Assembly: GCA_018350325.1 (NCBI GenBank)
Contig: JAEVLN010000013.1
Coordinates: 2,046,001 to 2,110,000 of the forward strand
Source: Globodera rostochiensis
Taxonomy: Eukaryota; Nematoda; Chromadorea; Rhabditida; Heteroderidae
Direction: 5' to 3'
Length of the DNA stretch: 64,000 bases
This document shows positions 22,230-33,705 of the stretch, piece after piece. Position numbers and translations under genes: made by a program. How positions within the stretch are numbered: the stretch's first letter is position 1; every line of letters begins with the position of its first letter. The notes below the pieces were generated by a model. The model worked only from the letters and a program-made list of their open reading frames with translations. It was not told the DNA's origin and ran no database searches.

Positions 22230-25114
22230 GAACAATTCAGGGTCAGTCGAGCGCAGATCCGTTGGGCGTATCAGCCGGTAGGCATTTGCAAATGGACGGC
22301 GTACATCGGCATTTGCCAAACTCTGCCGAACCTGGTGGAACTGTCGCTCTCCGACACAAGCGTCAACTCCCAACCAGTCAATGTCTGCATTCAACCAGTG
22401 TTTTTCCGGTCCAGGAATCTTTCAGAATGGTTCCAAAACCAGAACCACGGAACTTCCAAAAATTATTAATAAGATTAATATAAATTCAATTATTGATAAT
22501 TAAATTTGTAAATTAATGATTAATTTCAGATTCCCTTTCGATTGGCCTTTTCCACTCGGCGACTTAACGTGGCCGCCTGCTTCAGTCCGCTTTTCTACAT
22601 GGAACGATGGCAAATCGTACTGAGCACGCTAGAAATCTACCGGAATTTTGGAGTCCAACTTCAGATTTTCTACATCCAAAGCATTTTAGCGTCCATCATG
22701 GACGTGATAGAAGTGAGTAATTAGTGCAATTGTTCCAACTCTGAATTGTGCCATAGTTATACAGGAAGGCCGGCATTGTCGAGCTGGAGCCCTGGCCGTC
22801 CATTGAGCTAGATGAACAGAGCGAGGTCAGAGTGGGCTTTGACCCGAACATTGAGTTAGACTGGCGCAACCAGGCCAGTGCTCACACCGATTGTCTGCTT
22901 AAATACAGGGTTTGGCCCCGAATTGGGGTCGGAGAAAGCGTCGTGGTCCCTTGCCAGGAGGCAACGATGTTCATTATTGTGGGTGATCTGGACGATGTGC
23001 TGATACCGCGTCTTGGGTCTCGATACATCGACGAGTTCCGCCTGTAAGAACCACCCTTTGGGACGGTCTTCAAATTCTCAGATTACTGAAAAACATGATC
23101 AATTTTTCGAACAGCGTTTATAACATATTGGTAAATTTTACTATTTTTAGCAAAAAAAATTTACTGTACGGTTATCCGCGGACGGATATAGAAAATAATG
23201 GCGCGGATATAGATGGATACGGATATAAAAGTCATGGATATATTCGGACACGGATATTAAAAGTTGTACATATACATGAGCATACCTCTGGTATATACAC
23301 CCGAACAACATTATGTAATATTTTCGATTTTTGTCGGTTTACAATTTTCTTTATAGTCTCTCTTCCGTCTACCCCAATGCCGCTGGCTTCACCTACAATC
23401 GTTTCAATACCGAGTTGGAGTCGGGTTCTCAAGTGCGCGACTATTCATTGGCGCGTCTGGTCGAGAGTGCACACATTTCCGACCAAAACGAGACGGGGTA
23501 GTCACGTAAAAGCGGCGCCCGGACAATTGGACAGTGAACAATCCGACAGAAGTGGACAATCGGACAGTGGACAATTCGACAGTGAATGAAAATAAAAAAA
23601 TAAAAACTAAAATCGAGATGAGAAGGGGGAAAACCGTGCTTATTTTAATGAAGCCGGTTAAAAAACTCCTTAAATTTACTGAACTTAAATTTCATTTAAT
23701 TGGATCTGGCATTCTGTAGGCAATTACTCTCAAATAGGTCAATAAGAGTCGATTGGCGCGCCAACATAATGTCAAAGCCATGAAATGTCGACTCAGCCAA
23801 AAATCACGAAATGTCGAAAAAAAATAGTTTCTTCAAAGTCGATAAAAAGATTTTCTAAGGATATTCGGGGCGAAGAACCCGAATCTGATTCCCATCGCCC
23901 AATTCTGAATCCCGGAACCAAAACATGATTTTTAGAACGATTTTGAGACCAAAATTGAATCTGAACATTATTGAATTATCGAACAAATAATTTAAGGAGT
24001 TTTTTAACTGGCGATATTCAAATAAGCACGGTTTTCCCCTTCTTTTTCGATTTTAGTTTTTAAAATTTTTTCACTGTCGAATTGTCCACTGTCCACTTCT
24101 GTCGGATTGTCCAATTGTCCGCTGTCGGATTGTCCACTGTCCAATTGTCCGGACCCCCGTAAAGCAGCAATTTTAAATGACTTATTTGAAGGAAATATGT
24201 GATTAACACATCTCGTGTGGAGACAGCCTGGCTCCATTACCCAGGAATCAAATTGGGATGGGTCAAAATGTTCACAGTGCCAACGGTATTGGGAGAATCG
24301 AATTGCTTAGAAGACAATTAACACAGGATCTGAACATAATGGTACATTTGCGCAACTGGACAATCGATGAACGGATTGATTCAAAAGCAAATTTGTTGCG
24401 GAGGAGGAGGAGGAGGAGGAGGAGGAAAAGGACGGAGCCGATCGATTGGGGAGATGAGGTGGGAGGGGACGGGACATTTCAGCACTCGGATAAAGCCTTT
24501 TTCATGATCACCAAGTTATACAAGCTTGTTGCCTGCCACTCAAGAGTCCTAGTTTTATTCGTAATTTCAAGTGCTGCGCTCGAGCAGTTTCGAGCGTTGT
24601 AACCCCAGGAATGGGCAAAACAAAAAATTTAGGAAGCATGACCGTCCAAAGCCAACACCAGTCACTTTTGCCTTGAGGGGGGGGGGGGGATACCGAAAAA
24701 ATTTTCGATTTTAGGGGTGTATTGTTGGTGTTTTAGTATTTTTCTTAAAGAGTACTAACATATAAAGACATCTGTTGAACTGACGAATTTTAAATCTCTG
24801 AAGTTCAGTCTCTCCGACTCCCGGGGGGCCACGCCTCGCGCCTGTCGGAGCTCATGAGTGCACGTCAGTTAGCAAGGATGGAATCCGCGTTCGTCCGGAT
24901 GCTCTCATCTCATGGCGAAACTTTCCGGCGACTGCCCACCGCGCAACACTACCTGCCGATGATGGTGGACTGCTACAACCGCATCTTCTATTCCCAGAAG
25001 AACAGAAAGCCCAACTTCTGTCCCGGCCCTGTGAAATGCATGCTGCCCCAAATTTCGGGGCTTCATTGCAAAGTGGCGAAGATGCGGATGGCAAAGCCCC
25101 GACAGGTCGACTGA
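22230..25114 (+). CDS. GT92-family (DUF23) glycosyltransferase
   Basis: Glycosyltransferase family 92 enzymes are Golgi type II membrane proteins that transfer galactose to glycan cores; nematodes have many paralogues. Exons: an upstream one at about 22230-22376 (ICKWTAYIGICQTLPNL, weaker), then 22530-22712 (ACFSPLFYMERWQIVL), 22757-22909 (LYRKAGIVELEPWPSI), 22958-23043 (IIVGDLDDVLIPR, with the DxDD-type metal site), 23357-23497 (YPNAAGFTYNRFNTELESGS), 24192-24285 (TSRVETAWLHYPG), 24327-24458 (MVHLRNW) and 24869-25114 (VDCYNRIFY and NFCPGPVKCMLP). These last seven exons join with conserved phase to 345 codons. The usual N-terminal membrane anchor was not found, so the model is 5' incomplete. 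A TIR element lies in the intron 23498-24191. Confidence 0.88.
23514..24158. mobile_element. TIR element in the GT92 intron
   Basis: Arms of about 170 bases are inverted copies. Left: CCCGGACAATTGGACAGTG and repeated GACAATCGGACAGTGG words. Right: their reverse complements, ending GTCCAATTGTCCGGACC. The inner arm pair is AAACCGTGCTTATTTTAATG against its complement near 24030. Flanks GTAAAAGC (23506-23513) and GTAAAGCA (24159-24166) look like a slightly decayed duplication. The middle contains the dispersed ATATTCGGGGCGAAGAACCC motif. Removal by splicing leaves the GT92 frame intact. Confidence 0.75.
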
Positions 25115-25316
25115 CTGTTTTTGATCAAAATGTATGAACTGATCAACTTTAGATTTCATGGCGTATAATTGTGCATGTTCCGAAAAATGAATTCGAATTT
25201 GTTTCTCGACTCGACGGATGTTCCCTAAGGTGATCTTCCCTCCGGGAAAAACAATGTTTATTCTTTTTCATTGGGCATTATAATTGAATATAAAAAATAA
25301 AATGCACATATATTAG

Positions 25317-26650
25317 TAGGGATCTACTTTTGAGTAAATACCTATTTTTTTTTTCTGCGAGCTTGGCACGCCGAGTTAAGCACGAAAAACTCATTTTTAG
25401 CTCAGTCTGAGGCTCCTAGATGGACTTTATAATAACTATTTTTACCTATTTCGGCTTTTTTCTACCTATTACCTAGGTACCTATTTCAACCTTTTTTTTT
25501 ACCTATTTTCAGGTTTTTGAATTTTTTTTTCATATAATTCTGCTGAAAATGCCAAAAAAAACCAAAATATGCACCAAAAATATCGAAAATGGCGGAAGCG
25601 GATCGTTTGAGTTGTACGGTTGAGACTGGAACAGTTGAGGGAAAGTTGAGTCTGGGAAAGTTTGAGTTTGGGACGGTTGAGTCTGGTGAACAGTTGAGTC
25701 TGTACGGTTGAGTCTGGTTAAAAGGAAAAAGTGTTTTTAAATGGGTGTCCTAAAAATTAAAATTCAAGCAACATAAGCTTACAAAAATATAACTTTCTTA
25801 AACCAACATTGAAACAAATAGAACAAACTGCTCGAAATACCTAACTATCTAACCCCAACACTATTATTTTTAAGCTGATAGAATGCAGCAGTCAATAAAA
25901 ACGAAACTTTAAAAATTTTTCCACTTTTTCAGTGAATTTCATTTTTCACTGTATAGAATAGCCTTTAAGCCTAGACTTAAGCCTAAGCCTAGGCTAGCTT
26001 AGGTTTAGGCCTGAGCCTAAGTTCAGATGTATCACATGAATATTAAAAAAATGATTGTTTTACTTCATTTTTTGCTGTTGAAGTTATGTTTGTTTTGCTT
26101 TCAATTTTGGTTTAAGAAAGTTATATTTTTGTAAGCTTATGTTGCTTGAATTTTAATTTTTAGGACAACCATTTAAAAACACTTTTTCCTTTTAACCAGA
26201 CTCAACCGTACAGACTCAACTGTTCCAGACTCAACCGTACAGACTCAAACGATCCCTACCGAAAATGGCAATTCCGGTAGTTTTAAGCCATCACTCTGGC
26301 CATTTCGGCTTCAGCGCCATTGGGGCGCGGCCTTTTCAGCGCCGCCATTTTTTCCTTATTTTTTATGCGAGTTTTATGGATTTTTTCGAAGATGATTAAA
26401 AGGCTATCGTTAAATATAAATATTTTTAAAAACAGTCAGAAATCTATGATACCAAAATACGATCAAAACCCCAAAATATGCTTTTATTTATAATCGCTTT
26501 TTTTTGTTTGGTGTTTAAAAATTTTTTACTTACCTATTTTGGTACCTATTTCACGGTTTTTGTACCTATTTGGTACCTATTTTGGCTTTTTTTTCTCACC
26601 TATTTAGGTACCTATTCTCCAATTTTTCTTACCTAAAAGTAGCATCCCTA
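25317..26650. mobile_element. hAT-like element with ACCTATTTT words
   Basis: Ends TAGGGATCTACTTTTGAGTA and TACCTAAAAGTAGCATCCCTA are inverted repeats. Flanks TATATTAG (25309-25316) and TATATTAC (26651-26658) match at 7 of 8. Both sides carry many ACCTATTTT/GGTACCTATTT words. The left subterminal phrase (TGCGAGCTTGGCACGCCGAG, TTAAGCACGAAAAACTC) is the complement of the right subterminal part of 31146-31743, so the two share ancestry although their short words differ. Another TIR element is nested inside at 25594-26259. Confidence 0.78.
25594..26259. mobile_element. Nested TIR element with GTACGGTTGAGTCTG words
   Basis: Left arm GGATCGTTTGAGTTGTACGG, right arm CCGTACAGACTCAAACGATCC. GGAACAGTTGAG/CTCAACTGTTCC words repeat at both ends, and the arms continue inward for about 200 bases (GTGTCCTAAAAATTAAAATT against its complement near 26150). 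CGAAAATGGC precedes (25584-25593) and follows (26260-26269) it, a 10-base duplication that would suit a MULE-like element. The centre holds AAGCCTAAGCCTAGGC telomere-like words. Confidence 0.72.
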
Positions 26651-26659
26651 TATATTACT

Positions 26660-27660
26660 ATAAATAATGCTAAAAAATAAAAACAGATATTGAAAGGGTT
26701 ATTTCTCGGTATCGACTCGAGGCAATTTCTTTGATACTGAACGTTTCGGGAGTGGGGAATTCCCCTGATTCCCCCCCCCCCCTGCCCCTAATGGCGAAAT
26801 ATGCACATTCCCATGAAATTGTTAAAAAATATGTCCTTTTTTTAACCATCAAAATCTTTATTTTTTAAATGCCCTTTATTTTAGCTTCGGATTTATCGGA
26901 CTCCTGAAAAGCTGGCTCAAAACCCAAATTTAAAGGATTTGCCGCACAAATTCTTGATCGAGAATTCCATAGTCTTAATCTGAGTGCTTTCGTCGCCAAT
27001 TGGCTACGTACGTTAAGATTCTGGTGTTGTCCGACGGCCCGCCTCATTTGAATTCCTCAATCCGTATCAGAGGGAATCCAAAATTGATTACGAGCATCTC
27101 GGTGTGTACTTTTTAGCAATAAGTAAAGTGGGTTTCAGGGGTCTAGGGATTCGTCTACGGTGAGGGGGCACATCGGAAGACGGATTGTGAAAGCCTCACA
27201 TTGATGAGGAAGTGCGGGCGTTAGGCGTTAGGGTCTTTGCTTTGTACCCCACCTTTTTGAAATTTTTTTCAAGTTAAACTGATGTTTCTAGGGGTATTCG
27301 GGGGCGTAGACTCCGAATCTGACTCCCATTTTCCCTAATTCTAAATCTCGAACCAATTACCATATAGATTTTGAATTTATACCATCAAACAAGGAAGAAA
27401 TTCAATATTTGTTTGTTCGTTTTGGCACTCAAATCGAAGCTCCGATTCAGCCATTCTTATATATAAAAACAAAGTTTTACCCGAAATGATGAATTATTCT
27501 CGCAAACATCCAACGTCTGCCGATTGATCTGACCAAAATAGATGAATTTGATAGGACAAATGGGGCGACAGAAAAAGACAGGATCTAAATAGCGGCGACC
27601 ATCAATACAATTAAAGTAAATATCTTCCGGGAGATCAATGGTCGATTGAATATCCAGTAA
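26660..27660. other. Gene-free spacer 3' of the hydrolase gene
   Basis: AT-rich with short frames. The dispersed motif GGGTATTCGGGGGCGTAGAC lies near 27292 followed by TCCGAATCTGACTCCCATTT. A C-run lies at 26772-26782. Nothing supports a gene, though the 3' UTR of the minus-strand hydrolase probably extends in from the right. Confidence 0.4.
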
Positions 27661-27665
27661 ATCTG

Positions 27666-29626
27666 CTAATATGTCGTCGAATCATCATTTTCGACATAAG
27701 CCAGAACACATTTGGCCATAAAAGAGCCTTGATGTTTTTGCAAAAAATGCCTCTGAAACAGAATAAGAATACTTTACACACATCCCTCCAGCCGTTTTTA
27801 ACCTCTTTGGTAAAGAATATGGAAATTCGTCCATTTTTCCCCTTGACACTAATTAATTGACTAAATTTCGTCAGAAGTTCACCGTCTTCCTCCTTTGGAT
27901 TGGTCGCCGATATCTTAAATGATTACATTGTTGTGGATTATTGTCTGTATTGTTACCAAAACGGAACCACCAAGCGCCCGAGAAAATTCTTCGCTGATTT
28001 CCGTCTCGATCAGATGATCCCTACCGGAGTAAGCGAAAAACACCTTCGTCTGTTGTTGTTTCTTCAACAGATCGTCCGTCAACGATCTCAACTTCTCGAA
28101 ATCGTAAGTGCTGTGGGTCAACGTCGATATGCCCGCAATGAATCCGTTGTCCGTCTTCAGGCCGGAAAAGTTGTGAACTAAACAAGCAAAACGCAGGGCA
28201 TTTTGAGCTATGCGATTCCATTTCCTCACTCTTATGAAAGATTGGTGCCAGACAATGTTGTAATCTCGCGTCTAATGCCCACAATCGTGCCGCAATTTTA
28301 ATCAATAATTGGGGACGAACGCCTTTGTGAGGTCGGAAACCGCACGAATTGATCAACAAAAGTGCTTTAGTTCTTCCCTTTAACAAAAGATTAAGGAACC
28401 AACGAGAAAGGAATGCCAACGGAATATTCACGGGCTAGCCGAAGAGCATTTTCGCCTCCACGGGAATGTCCGACAAAAATAAGTTCGGTGAAAGCGGGGA
28501 GAAGCCGGTCGATCAAAGAGCGAGCAAACGCGGTTCTCTCAGAATTTGTGAGCTGAAGACGATGATCGACTAAAGGGGGACTTTGTAACGCCCGAGGCGA
28601 AAGCTTTAGAGACCGGACAAATTCAGACGTCAAATAATTAGACCAAAATGTTGGGGGGCCGGAGAATTGCGCACTGGAGAATTGCGCACCGACAGTTTTG
28701 GAGAATTGCGCACCACGGGTCAAAATTTGTGAAAAATATTTTATACAAAATTGCCTGAAATTATGTTATTTGATGCGCTGATTGAACCCCTAAGCTCAGG
28801 GTGGCCTAAGCCTAAGCCTAACGAACCCAAAGCCAGGGTGGCTTAAACCACTTTAAATTCTCAATTTAATTTTTAATTGTCGAATTCGTAATTTGCGTAT
28901 CAAATAACATAATTTCAGACAAGTTTGTATAAAAATATTTTTCAAAAATTTTGGCCCGTGGTGCGCAATCCTCCGTGTTAGTGCGCAACTCTCCGTGCGC
29001 AATTCTCCTTTTTTTTTTTGCTGGTGCGCAATTCTACACGGTGCGATATCCTCCGTGCGCAATTCTCCAAAACTGTCGGTGCGCAATTCTCCTAGACTCA
29101 AATGTTGTGACTATTCCAAAATTCAGTTTACGAAATAATTTGTCGGCACACTCACACGATGTGTATCCCATCCCAGGCCAATTGAACGCAATTGAGCGCA
29201 CTCCTCGTTCGCGCAATGGAAGAACCATATATTTGAAGTCTTTGTGAGAGCCTAGATAGAAGTGAAAACGATGCATTTGTGATTAGTAGATGCATTATTT
29301 GAACCCGGAGATCCATGAACAAACACAACCGTGGGACGCTGCTGCATTTCTTTGGTAGGAGGAAAGACCGTCGGATGGGTGTCCTGCATTGTTGTGATTC
29401 ATTTTCAGTAAAGAGATTGGCTGACCTGATACACTGTACTCAGCTCCACAGTGTGTCCTTTATCGGTTTGAAATTCGACCGGAATGGCGTAAAGGTCAGA
29501 TTCCCCGCTCTCCAAAAAAGGCTCCAACACATGTGGCAGGAAAGGCTTCATTGGAGCAGAATTGTTGAACAAAGCTTTGGGGAAAGTGTTAAGAAAGGAT
29601 GGGAAACGGAGTGAGGACGAGAGCAT
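27666..29626 (-). CDS. Alpha/beta hydrolase of the DUF1057 type
   Basis: The family is a nematode-enriched group of alpha/beta hydrolases of unknown substrate. On the minus strand the gene opens at 29626 (MLSSSLRFPSFLNTF; an alternative ATG lies at 29719). Pieces in order: TVVFVHGSPG joined across a short intron to SHKDFKYMVLPLRERG and AFNWPGM; then LTNSERTAFARSLIDRLLP, the nucleophile elbow FVGHSRGGENALRLA (GHSRG, Ser nucleophile), LLLINSCGFRPHKGVRP, RKWNRIAQNALRFACLVHNF, FFAYSGRDHLIE (likely the acid residue region), and finally RHFLQKHQGSFMAKCVL (catalytic His region), ending EN, DDSTTY and a stop at 27666. All catalytic blocks appear present, so the gene looks intact. I did not fix every splice site. 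A TIR element is inserted between the PGM and NSER segments. Confidence 0.85.
28654..29099. mobile_element. TIR element in the hydrolase intron
   Basis: Arms repeat GGAGAATTGCGCAC and its complement GTGCGCAATTCTCC two to four times at each end, then continue inward through AAATTATGTTATTTGATGCG and its complement. The 8-mer AAATGTTG flanks it (28646-28653 and 29100-29107). The outermost seven bases do not match between ends, so the exact border is uncertain. The interior carries CCTAAGCCTAAGCCTAACGA. It lies between two coding blocks of the hydrolase, in what must be intron. Confidence 0.7.
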
Positions 29627-29854
29627 TCTCCGACCTTTGGTATGGGGAAGAGTCAGACGCGGGTGTCGGGGCAACCGAGGGAAGGGAAACAGCAAATCCC
29701 CCCGCCCTCCCCCCACCACCAGAAAACAATCGATTTAGTTTATTTAGTTAGTTACCTACTTCATCACATAGTCATAAAAATTTACGTGAACGGTGGTTTG
29801 ACACGGATTAAATGCATTTTTATGTGGGAAAAATTGTAGGTTTGACACTTTATG

Positions 29855-30562
29855 TGGGAAAAATTGTAGTTTATGGGGGTGTGACCGAATTTGACTTTTT
29901 ATAGCTCAATCGACAGAGCTCGCTGAGCTGAGCACGAATATGCAAAAATTAATCGGGGGCAAGCACTTTGAAACAAGTTCTGAGCCCAGGACTGAAGTGT
30001 CTTTTGACTGGGGACTCAGTTGTCCACTGATTAAAAAATAGAAAACATAACTCATATAGGCTTTAAAATTATGAAATATTTGAATAAAATCAAAATTGAG
30101 AATTTAAAAGGGTTTTTGAACCGGCTTAAATTTTAAGAAAAACGACAATGAAAGGCCGTGTAACGGCCCACCAACAGCGAGCATGCGGAGACGGAGCAAG
30201 TAGTGGGGCGAGACGGAGGGCGGAGGAAGAAGTCTGACGAGCGCCACTGGGGGGCAGCGCGCGGGGACCCGCGGAGCGGGCGCGCGCGAGACCCCCAGCC
30301 GGGTCACGCGTGGACTTCTTCTGGAGCCCGGAGTCTCGCCCTACCTACTGGCCGCCGTAGTCGAGTGTGCGGTACTTTGGCTGCTATTTTCCACCTTACT
30401 GTCTAACTAGTCAAAAGACACTCCAGTCCTGGGCTCATAACTTGTTTCAAAGTGCTTGCCCCCGATTAATTTTTTCATATTCGTGCTCAGCTCAGCGAGC
30501 TCTGTCGATTGAGCTATAAAAAGTCAAATTCGGTCACACCCCCATAAACTACAATTTTACCC
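29855..30562. mobile_element. TIR element with arms of about 145 bp
   Basis: The left arm (AATTGTAGTTTATGGGGGTG through CTGAAGTGTCTTTTGACTGG) is the near-perfect complement of the right arm at about 30410-30562. The middle, GC-rich and non-repetitive (about 30140-30360), recurs in inverted orientation at about 39545-39645. The arm phrase CTGAAGTGTCTTTTGACTGG also recurs near 30860 and 38780. No coding capacity. Confidence 0.75.
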
Positions 30563-31137
30563 GAGCGAGCATATTAAAGCGTTGAACTTTTTGGCCATAT
30601 ACTTTTGTCCACCCAATTTTTGAGCAGGTTGAGTTCAATGGGGGCAAACAAATCGGAGAGTGCTTGAAGCGCAGTGAGTTTGGGCTCATTTTGAAGCTAG
30701 CAAATGGCGCTAAATTTAATCACTAACAATTGGCTGGCTTCAACAGCTTTAAAAGCTGCTACGACAATTTTCATTTATCCAAAATGTTTTGGCCATATAC
30801 TTATGTCCGATACTGTAAGTGATTGGTCAGTTTTTTTCAATGGACAGCTGAGTCTCCAGTCAAAAAGACACTTCAGTCCCGGGCTCATAACTTGCTTCAA
30901 AGTGGTTTCCGCCAAAAATTGCTTTCAGATTCGTGCGTTAGGCTTAGAGAGGAGTCGATTGATATATAATTTGTGTGATTTGGTGAGATACAAGTATTCT
31001 GGAATTTTTTTGTTTTAGCACCTTTTTAGTCCCTATTTTGCCACTTTTTGGGGTTTTTAGCCCCTATTTTGAGGGTTTTCAGTCCCTATTATATGTCCCT
31101 ATTTCACGTTTTTTAGTCCCTAAAAATCTCGGCCCTA
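30563..31137. other. Decayed repeat DNA
   Basis: Fragments of other elements: a partial copy of the CAAAAGACACTTCAGTCCCG arm near 30858, and from 31015 a row of TTTAGTCCCTATTTT words ending AAATCTCGGCCCTA at 31137. That ending looks like the right end of another hAT-like element whose left end I cannot find. Confidence 0.5.
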
Positions 31138-31145
31138 CTTATGAG

Positions 31146-31743
31146 CAGGGCTGGCACTTTTAGGCACTAAAAATTGCAAAATAGGCGCCTAAATAGGCAC
31201 AAAAAAGTTCTAAAATAGGCATGAAATAGGCACAAAAATCCTCAAATAGGCACAAAAATAGGCAAATAAAATTTTTTACCGAAGGTTTTAACAAACAAAA
31301 AATAAGCGATCATTTCTGCTTATTGCAGTTACAAATCAAAAATTGTTCAATATTTTCCGCGTAAAGCGCATCCAATTATCTGCAAAAATGTTTTTGTATG
31401 CCGAAAAAAACGCTCTCGAAATTTTGCCACACGTGATGGTGCTTTTGAAAATTTTTTTTTCGTGCTTGCTATTTTTGACTTTATTTTTGGCATTTTTTGC
31501 AAAATATCTCAAAATCTTGAAAAAAAATCGCCAAAAATGTCATAATAGGCATGAAATAGGCACAAAAATGTCGAAATAGGCACAAATAGGCATTAGGCAC
31601 AAAAAACTGAAAATAGGCATAAATAGGCATTATAAAGTCCACTCTAGAAGCTCCAAATAAAGCTAAAAACATGTTTTTCGTGCTTAACTCACTGTGCCAA
31701 GTTCGCAGAAAAAATAGGCATTTGCCTAAAAGTGCCAGCCCTG
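31146..31743. mobile_element. hAT element with AAATAGGCAC words, perfect 8-bp duplication
   Basis: Ends CAGGGCTGGCACTTTTAGGC and GCCTAAAAGTGCCAGCCCTG. Identical flanks CTTATGAG at 31138-31145 and 31744-31751. A dozen AAATAGGCAC or AAATAGGCAT words lie near both ends in the same orientation. The centre encodes nothing recognisable. This is the clearest hAT-type non-autonomous element in the window and probably young, since the duplication and both ends are unmutated. Confidence 0.9.
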
Positions 31744-32026
31744 CTTATGAGAGCTAAATAAAACAACGAGAAAAAAGAAATGAAAAAAAAATTTTTACGA
31801 TTGAACGCATTCCTTTTGGTGAACGAATGTGCCTTTTTATATGCGCATAGGCTGAAAGTTTGTGTATAAAATACAACACAAACAGAACCTCCAAATTGTC
31901 CATTTTTGGATAAGACTAAAGAGAGTTAATGGGTTTAAATTATGGTTTGTTCTCTGAACATGCGCTAAAGATCAAAATCAGCCGAACCCAGTAAGAAGCC
32001 AAAATCAGAATTTTCTTACAAATAGG

Positions 32027-32387
32027 TAAGAGCGCGGATTTTCATGTTTTAACATGTTTTTTTGCAGAATATGTTGTAAAAATTCCTTAAGAAAAATGCA
32101 ATAAAAACAAAAATGTGTACCTTAAAAATCAAAAAATTTTCAAACCAAAAGCACATTTTTAATCCATTTCTGGACACTTTTTGGGGTTTTTGGTCCATAT
32201 TTTGGGGTTTTCCATATTTGACGGTTTTTAGTAGGGTTGAGCGGGACCGGGACTTTTGGGAAGAACCGGGACTAAATTAGTCCCGGTCAAAAAACCGGGA
32301 CTAAATTTCAGTCCCAGAAAAAACATTTCAGTACTGGTCCCGGTCCCGCTCAACCCTAGTTTTTAGTCCATATAAATCCGCGCTCTA
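32027..32387. mobile_element. hAT-like element with ATATGGAC-type words
   Basis: Ends TAAGAGCGCGGATTT (one extra base) and AAATCCGCGCTCTA. Flanks CAAATAGG (32019-32026) and CAAATAAG (32388-32395) match at 7 of 8. The right side has TTTTGGTCCATATTTTGGGG words, the complement of the AAATATGGAC word of 19994-20534. A smaller element is nested at 32232-32358. Confidence 0.72.
32232..32358. mobile_element. 127-bp hAT-like MITE with perfect 8-bp duplication
   Basis: Ends TAGGGTTGAGCGGGACCGGG and CCCGGTCCCGCTCAACCCTA are perfect inverted repeats. The 8-mer GTTTTTAG flanks both sides (32224-32231 and 32359-32366). The interior consists of CGGGAC, CCCGGTC and TTCAGTCCCAG words. It is nested in 32027-32387. 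Confidence 0.9.
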
Positions 32388-32409
32388 CAAATAAGAACAT
32401 GTAAGTAGC

Positions 32410-33130
32410 AGGGATGCGCTCTGGTCGCTTTTTTAAAAATCAGAATTCTGGTGCCCCTTTTAAAACCCAGAAATCAGAAAACAGAATTCTGGTGCCCAAA
32501 AGGACCAGAAATTCTGATAAATCAGAACAGAATTTCTAAAAAAAATTTAAAAAACCATGTGGAACCCCGGACCCGAATTCGAACAATTTTATGAAAATTC
32601 AATACTTTTCAAAAATCAATTTTGCCCAACAAATCCTCCATAAAGCATGAATCGGTTATTACTTGCCTTTTCGTTGTAATTTTGTGGCTTTTTGAATGAT
32701 TTTGAGGCTAAAATTGATTTTTGAAAAGTTTTATTTTCAAAAAATTGTTCGAATTCGGATCCGGGGTTTGAAATTGGTCGAAATAAATATTTAGAATCTA
32801 CGACCTCGAATACCCCTAGAGACACTTTTCTAAGAGTTAAGGATTTGCAACCAAAAATTTAAATTCGGCCATTTTTGAAGTTTTTTAGGAATGGGAGGGG
32901 TCAGCGGTGCCGATAGGCGCCGCCGGGAAAATTTTTTGATTTTTGATGGCATGTTAAGAAAATTGGTCAAAAAGTTGGCGGAGCGCCAGCGGCCTTTCAA
33001 TTTTCGGTACTGAAGTGTTAATTTTACACTGGGACTCAGTCTGCTGGTATTTTAAATGGTGTCTGATCGTGTCCCGTCACATCTAGATTGATTTGTCTCG
33101 TCGAGCGGTACCCCGCAATTCGGCGCGCAC
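32410..33130. other. Decayed repeat DNA
   Basis: Begins with CAGGGATGCGCTCTGGTCGC, which looks like a lone hAT-type left end followed by CAGAATTCTGGTGCCC words; no right end was found. The dispersed AATCTACGACCTCGAATACC motif occurs near 32793, and a GGTGCCGATAGGCGCCGCCG phrase near 32905 is shared with about 17410. No gene. Confidence 0.45.
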
Positions 33131-33169
33131 GATTCGGCGCGGCACGTTTCGGCGCCGACAAGTTTTTCG

Positions 33170-33452
33170 TTATAACTTTGGTCAAAGTCAACCAAACCAA
33201 ACATTCTTGATATCATTCGAAAGCATGTAATAAGTAGAAGCCTACAAAGGCAAAAGCTAAGCGATTCGAATTAAACAAAGAAAGTTATGAAGTCACCACG
33301 ACAAAAATGGCAATTTTCGCAGGTTTAAACCTATAACCTTTTTTTAAAAAGACAAATCGGTTAGCTTTTGACTTTGTAAGCTTTTACATGCTTTCGAATG
33401 ATACCAAGAATGTTTGGTTTGGTTGACTTTGAACAAAGTTTTAACGAAAAAC
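33170..33452. mobile_element. Foldback nested in the left arm of the ACGCGTCC element
   Basis: The phrases GTCAACCAAACCAAACATTC and GAATGTTTGGTTTGGTTGAC are inverted about 180 bases apart, with TTCGAAAGCATGTAA and its complement inside them. It splits the arm between CAAGTTTTTCG and AAAACTGGTTCTAGTGCA, which are contiguous in the right arm. Confidence 0.65.
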
Positions 33453-33705
33453 TGGTTCTAGTGCATTTTACGCGTCACATGACCTTTTACGCGTCACATG
33501 ACCTTTTACGCGTCACATGACTTTTTACGCGTCCCATAGTCTTTTACGCGTCCCAAGAATTTTTTACGCGTCCCATAAACTTTTACGCGTCCCAAGAATT
33601 TTAAGCGTCCGATGAATATTTAAATCAGATAAATACAAAATAAATAGCATCCTTTATCAATTACACATGAACTTTCAAGTCTTAGTGACATGTTGAGATA
33701 GATAA

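Noticed and set aside
22071..22394. Minus-strand frame of 107 codons (MNADIDWLGVDACVG)
   Set aside because: Antisense to a plausible upstream GT92 exon; no domain and poor splice context.
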